Assembly: GCA_958295735.1 (NCBI GenBank)
Contig: OY282369.1
Span: 666,161 to 730,160, forward strand
DNA length: 64,000 nt
From: an uncultured Candidatus Cenarchaeum sp.
GTDB taxonomy: Archaea > Thermoproteota > Nitrososphaeria > Nitrososphaerales > Nitrosopumilaceae
Reading direction: 5' to 3'
The notes beneath the pieces were generated by a model, which saw only the letters and a program-made list of their open reading frames with translations, searched no databases and had not been told where the DNA came from. The translations under genes and the position numbers were made by a program. Shown in pieces: positions 17,057 to 25,155 of this stretch. How positions within the stretch are numbered: position 1 is the first letter of the stretch; each line of letters opens with the position of its first letter.

Positions 17057-17518
17057 TCAGCGCAGCACGTTCACCGTGGCCGAGGCGGACTCCTCCCCGC
17101 CCCCCGGGGCGCGGGCCGAGGCGGAGACCCTGTACGTGCCGGGCGCGGCCGGCGGGCCGTCCGGCGAGCCCTTCGTCTGGTTCCACGTCACGAAGGCCTC
17201 CTCCCCCGGCCCGAGCGCGGCCGGCGGGCCGCCCCGCGGGGGCTCGTACAGCACCGCCCCGTCCAGCTGCGTCACCCGCAGCCCGTACGACGAGTCGCGG
17301 AACTCCAGCGGGACGCTGCCCGCGTTCGCGAGCACCACCACGACCGGCTCGCCGGGGGCGTGGTCCCGCTTCTGCGGCACGACCGACAGCGACGGGCCCT
17401 CCGCGGGCGCGGCGCGCTGCCGCTCGGCGCCGCTCCTGACCTCCTCCAGCGCGAGCCCCAGCGCGGCCATCCCCGCCATCCCGGCCACCACGGCCAGGCC
17501 CAGCCCCCTCGGGATCAA
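17057..17518 (-). CDS. Membrane-anchored BsuPI-domain protein
   Basis: 153 aa. An N-terminal hydrophobic segment (LGLAVVAGMAGMAALGLAL) acts as signal or anchor, followed by an immunoglobulin-like BsuPI domain with GEPVVVVLANAG, FRDSSYGLRV and the diagnostic FVTWNQTKG...PPAAPGTYRVSA. BsuPI was described as an intracellular proteinase inhibitor domain and occurs in many extracytoplasmic proteins; the role here is unknown. It begins at a TTG that overlaps the cbf5 stop (TTGA) and is the last gene of the long ribosomal/secY operon. Confidence 0.75.
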   Translation of the reverse strand: MIPRGLGLAVVAGMAGMAALGLALEEVRSGAERQRAAPAEGPSLSVVPQKRDHAPGEPVVVVLANAGSVPLEFRDSSYGLRVTQLDGAVLYEPPRGGPPAALGPGEEAFVTWNQTKGSPDGPPAAPGTYRVSASARAPGGGEESASATVNVLR

Positions 17519-18627
17519 CCCGCGCCGGCGCCCGCCGCGCCCCCGGCCGCCGCCGCGCCCCCGGCCGCCGCCGCGCCCCCGGCGGCGCCCGCCGCGCCCC
17601 CGGCCGCCGCCGCGCCCCCGGCCGCCGCCGCGCCCCCGGCGGCCCCCTTGGTGCGCCACCCCCTCGGGTACGTCCCCGGCTCCATGATGATCCTCTTGGT
17701 CTCGAACGCGTGCCCCTTCACGTTGTCCGTCATGCCGTCCTCGTCCATGCGGGCGGCGGCCAGCGCGACTGCCTCCCCCTTCATGGTGTACACGCCCGCG
17801 AGGTCGCCCTTGCTTATGCCGTGGGAGACCTGCAGTATTCCCGGTATGGCGAGCTGGGCGCCGTGGCACATGGCATCGACGGCCGAGTCGCGTATCACTA
17901 CCGACTTCAGGCCCGCCAGCGCATCCTCGACGGGCCGTATCATCCCCGCCAGCGCCGCGGGATCCCCGCTCTCGCTCCACCGCGCGCGCGCGTCCGCCAG
18001 CTCGTGCATCGTGACCAGGCCGTCCCGCTCGGTGAACCGGTCCACCCTGGTGCGGCGCAACTCGATCATCGTGGCGCCCGGCCCGAGCACCTCGCCCACG
18101 TCGTAGAGGAGCTTCCTGACGTACGTGCCCGACTCGCACTCCACCCGCAGCAGGACGAGCCGCTCCCTGGACTCCAGCAGCTCCAGGCCGAGGATCCTCC
18201 GCGTCCGCGTGCGCCGCGCTACGGCGGAGCGCTGCGGGGGCCTCTGGAATATCTCCCCGGAGAACTCCCCGAGCACCCCGTCCAGCCTCTCCTTCCCGGG
18301 GAGCGAGTGGAGCCGCCCCAGCGCGTGGTACTCCTTCGGGCCCAGCAGCAGCGCCCCGAGCGCCTTGGTGGCCTCGCCCAGGCCCAGCGGGAGCACCCCG
18401 GAGACCTGCGGGTCCAGCGTCCCGCTGTGCCCCGCCTTGGGCACGCCCAGTATGCGCTTGGCCCACGCCACCGCCTCGTGGCTGGTGGGCCCCGGCGGCT
18501 TGTCCAGCAGTATCAGGCCGTACCGGAGGAGCTGCTCTATGCTGCGGCGGTCGTACCTCGTCCCGTGCGCCTCGTCCGTGACGTCCTGGTCTATGACGCG
18601 CAGGTCGTCCAGCTGCGCGAGGGTCAA
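17515..18627 (-). CDS. cbf5: Archaeal tRNA/rRNA pseudouridine synthase Cbf5
   Basis: 370 aa. Catalytic subunit of H/ACA ribonucleoproteins, and guide-independent tRNA pseudouridine synthase. It has the LLDKPPGPTSHEAV motif, the catalytic Asp in GHSGTLDPQVSG, ECESGTYVRKLLYDVG, and a PUA domain (LKSVVIRDSAVDAMCHGAQLA to FETKRIIMEPGTYPRG). The last 40-45 residues are an odd Gly/Ala tail of repeated GGAAAA-type units not found in ordinary Cbf5. The TTG start overlaps the cmk stop (TTGA). Confidence 0.93.
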   Translation of the reverse strand: MTLAQLDDLRVIDQDVTDEAHGTRYDRRSIEQLLRYGLILLDKPPGPTSHEAVAWAKRILGVPKAGHSGTLDPQVSGVLPLGLGEATKALGALLLGPKEYHALGRLHSLPGKERLDGVLGEFSGEIFQRPPQRSAVARRTRTRRILGLELLESRERLVLLRVECESGTYVRKLLYDVGEVLGPGATMIELRRTRVDRFTERDGLVTMHELADARARWSESGDPAALAGMIRPVEDALAGLKSVVIRDSAVDAMCHGAQLAIPGILQVSHGISKGDLAGVYTMKGEAVALAAARMDEDGMTDNVKGHAFETKRIIMEPGTYPRGWRTKGAAGGAAAAGGAAAAGGAAGAAGGAAAAGGAAAAGGAAGAGAG

Positions 18628-19253
18628 CCGCCCAGCATCCCCGTCACCAGCGACTCGGCGCGGCGGATCACCTGGTCCGCCCCGAGGCCGTCCGTGTCTA
18701 TGCTGATGTCGAACACCCCGGGGTCGGCCCCGAACTCGAACTTGTACAGCCTGCGGTACAGCTCGCGGTTCTCCGAGTAGCGCCGCCCGGTTATCCGCAC
18801 GGCCTCGTCCAGGCCGATGTTGTCGCGCCCGCGCATGCGGCTCGCGCTGTTCTCGGGCGAGCCGCCCAGCCATATCTTGATGCCGCCCCTCACCAGCCAG
18901 GGCAGGGTGTAGCTGGTTATGACGGCGCCGCCGCCGTAGAACGTCCTCTTCAGCTTTTCGTCCACGGCGCGGTCGAACCCGTGGTCCTCGGCCCGCCGCC
19001 CCAGGAACCTCATCCCCTCCTCGGTGTCCCACCAGTCGCTGCCCCCCGGGGCGTACCCCTCCTCCAGGGCTATCTCCTTGAGGACGTCCCCGCCCCCCGT
19101 GTACCTCAGGCCGAACCTGGAGGCCAGCGCGCGGGCCAGCGTCGTCTTCCCCACGGCGGGCGGGCCGGATATCACGACGGACGTCGCCGCCCGGGAAGGG
19201 GCGCCCGCTCCGCCGCTTTCCGCGGCCGGGGGGGCCGCCGCCTCGGGGGTCAA
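18624..19253 (-). CDS. cmk: Cytidylate kinase, archaeal type
   Basis: About 209 aa. Phosphorylates CMP/dCMP. P-loop SGPPAVGKTTLA, then YTGGGDVLKEIA, the lid-like RMRGRDNIGLDEA and RRYSENRELYRRLYKF, which is the archaeal CMK signature. The likely start is the TTG at 19253 overlapping the DUF106 stop (TTGA), which places about 29 low-complexity residues before the P-loop; a later GTG (VISGPP) would leave too little sequence. It lies between DUF106 and cbf5, an arrangement known in other archaea. Confidence 0.88.
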   Translation of the reverse strand: MTPEAAAPPAAESGGAGAPSRAATSVVISGPPAVGKTTLARALASRFGLRYTGGGDVLKEIALEEGYAPGGSDWWDTEEGMRFLGRRAEDHGFDRAVDEKLKRTFYGGGAVITSYTLPWLVRGGIKIWLGGSPENSASRMRGRDNIGLDEAVRITGRRYSENRELYRRLYKFEFGADPGVFDISIDTDGLGADQVIRRAESLVTGMLGG

Positions 19254-19873
19254 CCGAGATCCATCGAGGTCTTCGTTACCTTCATGATGAGGCCGCTGAA
19301 CGCTATCGACGACAGAAAGTACCACGCCCACAGGTACAGCGCGTTCTCCACCTGGCAGACGTGCTCGGGGTCGGCAGCCTGCTCCGCCGTGCAGGTGAGC
19401 TGGAAAAAGTCCCCCGGTATGACGTTTAGCGGTATGGGCGAGAGGGCCACCGTGTACGAGAAGAGCTGCGGCAGGACGAAGTAGAATATCAGTATGAGCG
19501 GCACGAAGGTGATCATCATCGGGCGCATGTTCATCTGCATCATCTCCATGCTCATCTTGTTCATGTACGACGACTTTTTGTTCAGCTCCGCCTGCCTCTC
19601 CAGGTTCTTGGAGCGGAAGGCGGCCATCCTCTCCTTCTGCCACGCGCGCGTCTCCTTCATTATGCGGCGCAGTTTCGCCTGGTCGATCATCTTCTTCCGT
19701 ATGGCCGAGTTGAATATGTTCAGCAGGACGCCGAACCCGGCCACCGCGAACAGCGTGGCCACCGTGCCCTTCACCATCGGGTCGTCGCTGCCGAACGCGC
19801 CCCCCTGGCCCATCCCGAAAAAGTCGCCCTGCAGGAACGCCCCCTCCAGGAACAGCGGGATCCCGCCCAGCAT
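19250..19873 (-). CDS. DUF106 (EMC3/Oxa1-superfamily) membrane insertase-like protein
   Basis: 207 aa with three membrane segments (near residues 35-55, 115-135 and 180-200) and a charged coiled-coil between the first two (KLRRIMKETRAWQKERMAAF), ending in a Met-rich stretch MNKMSMEMMQMNMRPMM. This is the archaeal YidC/Oxa1/EMC3 relative that helps insert membrane proteins; location beside secY fits. Start at ATG 19873, 35 nt after adkA; an upstream CTG at 19906 would extend the first hydrophobic region. Confidence 0.88.
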   Translation of the reverse strand: MLGGIPLFLEGAFLQGDFFGMGQGGAFGSDDPMVKGTVATLFAVAGFGVLLNIFNSAIRKKMIDQAKLRRIMKETRAWQKERMAAFRSKNLERQAELNKKSSYMNKMSMEMMQMNMRPMMITFVPLILIFYFVLPQLFSYTVALSPIPLNVIPGDFFQLTCTAEQAADPEHVCQVENALYLWAWYFLSSIAFSGLIMKVTKTSMDLG

Positions 19874-19907
19874 CGGGGCCAGCAGCGCGGCCGCGGCTGC
19901 GGCCAGC

Positions 19908-20537
19908 TCAGCGGCGGGCGTTCTTCCCCACCCCCACCGCCTCCATCACGGCCGACGATGCCTGCCATATGCCGCCCTCCGGGTTCAGCACCGCCTTCAC
20001 GGGGGCGCCCGAGACGACCGAGCACGCCGAGATCATCGACTGGTGGAACGTCAGCTCCGTCTTGATGCCGCCTATGGACACCTTGTCCCTGCTCCTCGTG
20101 GCATCCTTGAGCCTCCGCGTGTATATGTCCTCGGGGCTCGCGTACACCGACACGATGGTGGCCGGCCGCAGCGCCTCCAGCACGTACACGGGCAGGCCCG
20201 GATAGTACCCCGACGGCGTCACGATGAACGCGTGCGTGTCCACTATCACGAACTCCTCGTCGAACAGGGCTATCCGCTCCGCGGCCGTCCGCTGCAGGCC
20301 CCGCTGCTCGTCTATGGGAAGCTTGCGCAGCAGGTCGCGGTCCGACAGGCCCTTCTTCCTGGCCTCCTCCAGCATCATGGTGCCGAAGCTCACCACCCTG
20401 GCGGTGCGGCCGCCGCGGGTCAGCTCGTCCACCAGCCTCGCCACGAGCGTGGTCTTGCCGACCCCCGGTATCCCGACCATCGCTATGCGGCGGCTCTCCC
20501 CGCCGCCGCCGCCGCTATCTTCGCCCAAGCAGCGCAC
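19908..20537 (-). CDS. adkA: Archaeal adenylate kinase
   Basis: About 209 aa of the archaeal AdkA family (AMP + ATP to 2 ADP). P-loop VGIPGVGKTTLVARL, then VVSFGTMMLEEARKKG, DTHAFIVTPSGYYPGLP and CSVVSGAPVKAVLNPEG, all AdkA-like. GTG at 20537 and TTG at 20528 both lie inside the 3' end of secY; ATG at 20480 would cut the first strand. Cotranscribed with secY, as is usual in archaea. Confidence 0.92.
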   Translation of the reverse strand: MRCLGEDSGGGGGESRRIAMVGIPGVGKTTLVARLVDELTRGGRTARVVSFGTMMLEEARKKGLSDRDLLRKLPIDEQRGLQRTAAERIALFDEEFVIVDTHAFIVTPSGYYPGLPVYVLEALRPATIVSVYASPEDIYTRRLKDATRSRDKVSIGGIKTELTFHQSMISACSVVSGAPVKAVLNPEGGIWQASSAVMEAVGVGKNARR

Positions 20538-21951
20538 CCAGCCGCGGCATGACCACCTCCACCTGCTCCCGGACGAGCTGGTTGTAGTAGTTTATGAGGA
20601 TGTCCACCATGAGCAGGACCCCTATCCCGCTGCCGAAGACCCCCAGCACGTCCGAGGCGCCGGCCAGCGCCCCGAGTATGAGGGACCCTATTATGGTGAC
20701 CGACGGTATGTACCGGTTCAGGAGCACCTCGATGGGCTGGTTGGAGCGCCGGAACCCCGGCACCTGCACGTCCGCGTCCAGGAGGTTCTTGGCCGCGCTC
20801 TTCGGCGAGAGGCCGCCCAGCTCCACCCAGAGCCGGCCGAATATCACCACTATTATCATCATGAATATGACGTAGCCGACGGCGCGCATCGGGTCCTGCG
20901 CGGCGAGGTCCAGGCCGCGCGGCGGCGTCATGTAGTAGACGAGCCCGCCTATCGGCGTCGCGGGGTTGAGCAGGTCGAACTGGCCCAGCAGGTTGAAGAA
21001 CACGTGGTCGTTGCGCGGGTTGAGGTTGGACCAGAGCATCTGCCCGATGAATATGGCGTTCGCGGTCAGGGCCGAGGCCAGTATCACGGGTATGTTCGAG
21101 ACGTACATCAGCTTTATGGGGTAGGTGGCCGAGAAGCCCCTGTACTTGGTGGAGACTATGGGTATCTCCACCTTCATGCCCTGCGTGTACACCAGTATGA
21201 GCAGCACGCCGGCCGTGAGGAGCAGGCCGAATATGCTGGGCAGCTGGTTGTACCTGAAGAAGACGTCGGCGAACTCGCCGATCCCCCCGGCGGCCCACTG
21301 GCCCGCGAACGGTATTATGCCTATGGAGAACCCGTCGTTGGCCGGCAGCGGGCTGAACATGCTCCACAGGATCTGCTGGGCCACGCCGGCCATTATGAAC
21401 AGGCTTATGCCGCTGCCCAGCCCCCAGCCCTTCTGGATCATCTCGTCCAGGAACATGATTATCACCGAGGCGGCCATCATCTGGCCGATCAGTATGTACA
21501 GGACCCCGGGATCGGCGATGTTCGGGCCGTACACGGCGATCCCGTACACGGAGGACTCGGCTATTATGACGACGTACGTCACTATCTTGGTGGCCGTCTG
21601 GAAGATGCCCCGCTCCTCGGGCTTCTTGAAGTCGAACTTCAGTATCTCGGAGCCGCGGAGCAGCTGCATCAGGAGGCCGGCCGTCACTATGGGGCCTATG
21701 CCCAGCTCCACCAGCGTCCCCTGCTGCGAGGCGAATATCACGCGGGCGAACGCCAGGAAGTCGAACTCGGGGACGGTGGCGCCGAACAGGGGCGTCTGCG
21801 CCATCACCATGTAGATGAGCAGCGCCAGGCCGCACCAGAGCAGGCGCGTCTGGAGGGTCAGCTTTTTCTTGGGCTTGGGGACCTGCGGCAGGTAGGGCTC
21901 CGCCACCACCACCATCTTGCGTATAAGCGCGGTAGCCGAGCCCTCAGCCAT
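20515..21951 (-). CDS. secY: Preprotein translocase subunit SecY
   Basis: 478 aa with ten membrane segments; pore subunit of the Sec translocon. Recognisable blocks are TLQTRLLWCGLALLIYMVM (TM1), the plug region after TPLFGATVPEFD, QKGWGLGSGISLFI, and ARDPMRAVGYVIFM plus LWVELGGLSPKSAAK towards the C-terminus. Start ATG 21951, four nt after uL15. SecE is encoded elsewhere in the window (43318). Confidence 0.97.
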   Translation of the reverse strand: MAEGSATALIRKMVVVAEPYLPQVPKPKKKLTLQTRLLWCGLALLIYMVMAQTPLFGATVPEFDFLAFARVIFASQQGTLVELGIGPIVTAGLLMQLLRGSEILKFDFKKPEERGIFQTATKIVTYVVIIAESSVYGIAVYGPNIADPGVLYILIGQMMAASVIIMFLDEMIQKGWGLGSGISLFIMAGVAQQILWSMFSPLPANDGFSIGIIPFAGQWAAGGIGEFADVFFRYNQLPSIFGLLLTAGVLLILVYTQGMKVEIPIVSTKYRGFSATYPIKLMYVSNIPVILASALTANAIFIGQMLWSNLNPRNDHVFFNLLGQFDLLNPATPIGGLVYYMTPPRGLDLAAQDPMRAVGYVIFMMIIVVIFGRLWVELGGLSPKSAAKNLLDADVQVPGFRRSNQPIEVLLNRYIPSVTIIGSLILGALAGASDVLGVFGSGIGVLLMVDILINYYNQLVREQVEVVMPRLGALLGRR

Positions 21952-21955
21952 CCCA

Positions 21956-22384
21956 TCACCCGCGCAGTATGCGGCCGCCCGCCCCTTCGACCTTCCTCTC
22001 GGCGGAGGCGGTGCACTTGCCGACCTTCACCGCGTACCGGCCGCCGGGCGCGGGGCCGCCGCCGAGGAGCTTGCCGCAGCCGGCCGCCGCCAGGTCTATG
22101 GTGCGGGAGCCGTCCGGCCCCTCCGAGCCGTGCCGTTCCGACAGGGCGTCCAGATCCCTCACGTTGGCCGTCCAGCCGGGCGGGGGCCCGCGGCGCGGTG
22201 GCTTCATGGAGTCGTGGCCGAAGTGCCCCGGATCGTCCCGCAGCATGCTGCTGAAGTGGTGCTTCAGCTGCCCCGACACCCCGAGGCCGCCCTTGTGGCC
22301 GCTCGCCCTGTGCTGGCCCACCTGGCCCCAGCCGTGCGTGCGCGAGCCCCTGAGCCTGCGCGTCTTGCGGAACCGCGTCGGCAT
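21956..22384 (-). CDS. rpl15: 50S ribosomal protein uL15
   Basis: 142 aa. MPTRFRKTRRLRGSRTHGWGQVGQHR is the archaeal uL15 N-terminus, followed by the GHKGGLG glycine-rich loop that threads 23S rRNA. The ATG shares its A with the uL30 stop (TGATG), so the genes are translationally coupled. Confidence 0.96.
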   Translation of the reverse strand: MPTRFRKTRRLRGSRTHGWGQVGQHRASGHKGGLGVSGQLKHHFSSMLRDDPGHFGHDSMKPPRRGPPPGWTANVRDLDALSERHGSEGPDGSRTIDLAAAGCGKLLGGGPAPGGRYAVKVGKCTASAERKVEGAGGRILRG

Positions 22385-22860
22385 CAGCCCATCATCCTCC
22401 GCACGAGCCCCGGCAGCTCCCTGTTGGCGCCGAGCACCCCCTTCTGGCCGTACAGGCGCTTGGTGCTGCGCCCGAACCCGCGGCGCGGGGGGGACAGGGC
22501 GAACCAGGGCTTCACGAGGGGCCGCAGCCCGCTCAGGGAGACGCGGCCGCCGGAGAGCGCGTTGGCCAGCTCGCCCACCGAGCGGTAGTCCTCGCGGCCC
22601 TCGAGATCGGCCTCGGAGAGCTTCCTGTACCCGCGCCCGCGGCCCTTTTCCAGCAGCAGCTCCCTCGTGAGCTCGGGGTCGGCCTCGTGCCACGAGACGT
22701 AGTGCTTTACCTTGTCCAGCATCCCCAGCGTGTTCTCCCTGGCGGGCACTATGGTGGCGCGGTACTTTTTCTCCAGGCAGAGCAGCCGCATGGTGGTGGC
22801 CGCCCAGTGGGGGACGTCCGCCTGCCCCTTTATCCTGACCACGAGGTACGCTCCCGCCAT
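22384..22860 (-). CDS. rpl30: 50S ribosomal protein uL30
   Basis: 158 aa, the long archaeal/eukaryotic form. YLVVRIKGQADVPHWAATTMRLLCL is the family N-terminus; KRLYGQKGVLGANREL lies near the end. It sits between uS5 and uL15, the conserved spc order. Confidence 0.95.
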   Translation of the reverse strand: MAGAYLVVRIKGQADVPHWAATTMRLLCLEKKYRATIVPARENTLGMLDKVKHYVSWHEADPELTRELLLEKGRGRGYRKLSEADLEGREDYRSVGELANALSGGRVSLSGLRPLVKPWFALSPPRRGFGRSTKRLYGQKGVLGANRELPGLVRRMMG

Positions 22861-22882
22861 TGCCGCCCAGCCCCTCCCGCCA

Positions 22883-23542
22883 TCAACCCTGGCTGAACGT
22901 CTGCCGGAGGCACTCCAGGACGGCCTTTGACGTGGAGTTCATCGTGGGCGTGGATCCCTTGGCCGTGGTGTACGCGTCCCTGAGCCCCGCCATCGCCAGC
23001 AGTTTCCTTATCTTCCCGCCCGCGACCAGCCCCAGCCCGCGGGGGGCCGGCAGTATCTCAATGACCACGCTGCCGCCCTTCCCCCTGACCCTGAACGGGA
23101 CGGAGTGCTTCTGGTCGCACCTGCACTCCCAGCTGCCGCAGCCCAGCTTTATGGGGCTCACGTTCAGCAGCGCCTGGTTGTTGGCCTTTTCTATCGCTAT
23201 GCGCATCTGCTTGGCCTTCCCCTGCCCCACCCCCAGGTAGCCGTCCTCGTTGCCGGCGGCCACTATCGCCTTGAACCTCGTGGACTGGCCGTTGGACGTC
23301 ATCTTTTGTATTATCCCCACGTCCACCACCTCGGTCTTGAGCCCCGGCAGGAGCTTCTTTATGACCCCGGCCTCCTGTATGCGCCCCCCCTGCTCCAGTA
23401 TCTCGCCGAGCGAGGTGATCTCGCCGGAATGCACCTTTTTCCCCAGGGCGGTCTTGGGCACCCACGGGGCCTCCTCCCTCGGCTCCCTGCGGCGCCTGGG
23501 GCGGTCGTCCCGCCTCCGCGGCGGCCCGCGCGCGCCGTTCAT
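22883..23542 (-). CDS. rps5: 30S ribosomal protein uS5
   Basis: 219 aa. Core sequence KIGRPG-type S5 motifs are seen as RFKAIVAAGNEDGYLGVGQGKAKQM and GSVVIEILPAPRGLGLVAGG. The N-terminus has an Arg-rich extension. The ATG overlaps the uL18 stop by 4 nt (ATGA). Confidence 0.96.
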   Translation of the reverse strand: MNGARGPPRRRDDRPRRRREPREEAPWVPKTALGKKVHSGEITSLGEILEQGGRIQEAGVIKKLLPGLKTEVVDVGIIQKMTSNGQSTRFKAIVAAGNEDGYLGVGQGKAKQMRIAIEKANNQALLNVSPIKLGCGSWECRCDQKHSVPFRVRGKGGSVVIEILPAPRGLGLVAGGKIRKLLAMAGLRDAYTTAKGSTPTMNSTSKAVLECLRQTFSQG

Positions 23543-24021
23543 GCGGATTCACCGTCTATGGCGAGCCGGGCCGCCCCGACGTCGTTCTTCACGGCCAGGT
23601 GCTCGCCGTTGATCCTCGCCTCGTCCGGGAACGTCCCCGGATCCACGGGGACGTCCATCCCCGCATCGACTATCCCCTTCAGGGCGGCCGACATCCTCTC
23701 GGTGTACCGCCTCGTCCCCGCGTACATTATGGCCCTTCCGGCCCCTCCCCGCACGGCCCTCTTCCCGGCCAGGTACCCGGTCAGGTACGAGGCCGGGACG
23801 CTCTTGCGCGAGCCCTTCCAGCCCGCCGCCAGCAGGTACCTCGAGTGGGCGGAGGCTATCACCACGTCCCCGCCCATCCTGGGCGCGTGCACCTGCACCT
23901 GCGTGTTCTCGTTGCTGATGTGGACGGTGACGAAGTCCCTGCGGCCCATCAGCATGGTGCCGCGCTTCTTGTAGTTGGTCTTTTGCTCGCGAAGGCGGCG
24001 CAGTATGCGGGAGTGGGCCAT
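23539..24021 (-). CDS. rpl18: 50S ribosomal protein uL18
   Basis: 160 aa; binds 5S rRNA. MAHSRILRRLREQKTNYKKRG is the archaeal N-terminus. Start ATG 24021, chosen because TTTATAA at 24048-24054 is 27-30 nt upstream. It is the first gene of the minus-strand operon, so this promoter drives uL18 through the BsuPI gene (about 7 kb). In many archaea eL32 and eL19 precede uL18; here they lie 17 kb away at 41073-41928 on the opposite strand. Confidence 0.95.
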   Translation of the reverse strand: MAHSRILRRLREQKTNYKKRGTMLMGRRDFVTVHISNENTQVQVHAPRMGGDVVIASAHSRYLLAAGWKGSRKSVPASYLTGYLAGKRAVRGGAGRAIMYAGTRRYTERMSAALKGIVDAGMDVPVDPGTFPDEARINGEHLAVKNDVGAARLAIDGESA

Positions 24022-24046
24022 GCCTAGCGGCGGGCACGGATCTGCT

Positions 24047-24057
24047 CTTATAAATCT
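24047..24057 (-). promoter_or_regulatory. TATA box of the uL18-secY operon
   Basis: On the minus strand TAGATTTATAA, 27-30 nt before the uL18 ATG, the only AT-rich stretch in the gap to argF. Confidence 0.7.
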
Positions 24058-24072
24058 AGGATCGCGGAGGTC

Positions 24073-24162
24073 GCGCAGACTCGCGCCCAAACCGGAACCG
24101 CGCCCGGCGGCGGCGGCCGCCCCCCGATCCCGCGCCCGGATCGCGGCGGACGCGGCCTACGC
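24073..24162. repeat. GC-drifted M1 element at the argF 3' end
   Basis: About 90 bp. Read on the minus strand it aligns along its whole length with the M1 copies at 32233 and 36904 (for example CGGTTCCGGTTTGGGCGCGAG against the M1 GGTTTCGGTTTGGACGTAAG), most differences being A-to-G or T-to-C. Its tip supplies the last codon and TAG stop of argF. Confidence 0.65.
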
Positions 24163-25155
24163 CGGGCGTTTTCCGTTCCCGCCGCGCGCCGCGGATGCGG
24201 GGCGCCGGGGGCCGCATCGGGGGGCGCCGGGCCCCAGGAGCGCGAGCAACAGGGCCTTTTGCGAGTGGAGCCGGTTCTCCGCCTCGTCCCAGACCGCCGA
24301 CTGGGGGCCGTCGATGACCGCGGCCTCCACCTCGCGGCCGCGCGTGGCCGGGAGGCAGTGCATGAACACGGCATCCTTCTTGGCCTTCCCCATCAGCCGC
24401 CGGCCGACCCTGTACCTGGGGAGGAACGCGGCGAGCCGCCCCGCGTCCTCGTTGTGTATGGACTTGAACGTGTCGGTCGCCACCACGTCCGCCCCGCCGG
24501 CCGCCGCGGCCGGATCGGCCGAGACGTCCACGCGCACGGCCTCCCGCGACTCGCGGACGACCCATTCGAGGGGCTCGAAGCCCTTCGGCGCGGCGACCGA
24601 GACGTCCATCCCCGTCCTGGCGCAGCCGAGTATGAGCGAGTTGCAGACGTTGTTGCCGTCCCCTATCCACGCCAGTTTCAGCCCCTCGAGGCTCCTCCCG
24701 CCCCGCCCCGAGCCCTTTTTCTCGCGCACGGTCATCAGGTCGGCCAGGGTCTGGCACGGGTGGAACGCGTCGGACAGGCCGTTGATCACCGGGATCGACG
24801 AGCCGGCCGCCAGCGCCTCCACGTCGGAGTGGGCGAAGACCCTGGCCAGCACGGCGTCCGCGTACCGCGACAGCGTGCGCGCAGTGTCCCCGAGCGTCTC
24901 CCCCCGGGACAGCTGCATGTCGCCCGGCGCCAGGGCGACCGCGTGCCCGCCGAGCTGGTGCATCCCCACCTCAAAGCTCACGCGCGTCCTGGTCGAGGGC
25001 TTTTGGAATATCATGGCGAGCGTCCTGCCCGCCAGGGGCGCCTTTTTCCCCCCCGCGGCGCCGCGCTTCAGGCGCGCCGCCAAGTCGAGCAGGCGCGACG
25101 TCCCTGACGCGTCGAGCTCGGCGAACGTGAGGAGGTCCCTGGTCCCCGCCCTCAC
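24157..25155 (-). CDS. argF: Ornithine carbamoyltransferase
   Basis: 332 aa. Makes citrulline from ornithine and carbamoyl phosphate in arginine synthesis. KPSTRTR binds carbamoyl phosphate, HPCQTLAD and MHCLPATRG are the other catalytic motifs, and DGNNVCNSL is the ornithine region. The GTG overlaps the ftsY stop (GTGA). The extreme C-terminus (about 25 residues rich in Pro, Arg and Ala, ending NGKRPA) lacks family similarity and its stop lies in a decayed M1 element, so the insertion probably replaced the original end. Confidence 0.95.
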   Translation of the reverse strand: MRAGTRDLLTFAELDASGTSRLLDLAARLKRGAAGGKKAPLAGRTLAMIFQKPSTRTRVSFEVGMHQLGGHAVALAPGDMQLSRGETLGDTARTLSRYADAVLARVFAHSDVEALAAGSSIPVINGLSDAFHPCQTLADLMTVREKKGSGRGGRSLEGLKLAWIGDGNNVCNSLILGCARTGMDVSVAAPKGFEPLEWVVRESREAVRVDVSADPAAAAGGADVVATDTFKSIHNEDAGRLAAFLPRYRVGRRLMGKAKKDAVFMHCLPATRGREVEAAVIDGPQSAVWDEAENRLHSQKALLLALLGPGAPRCGPRRPASAARGGNGKRPA

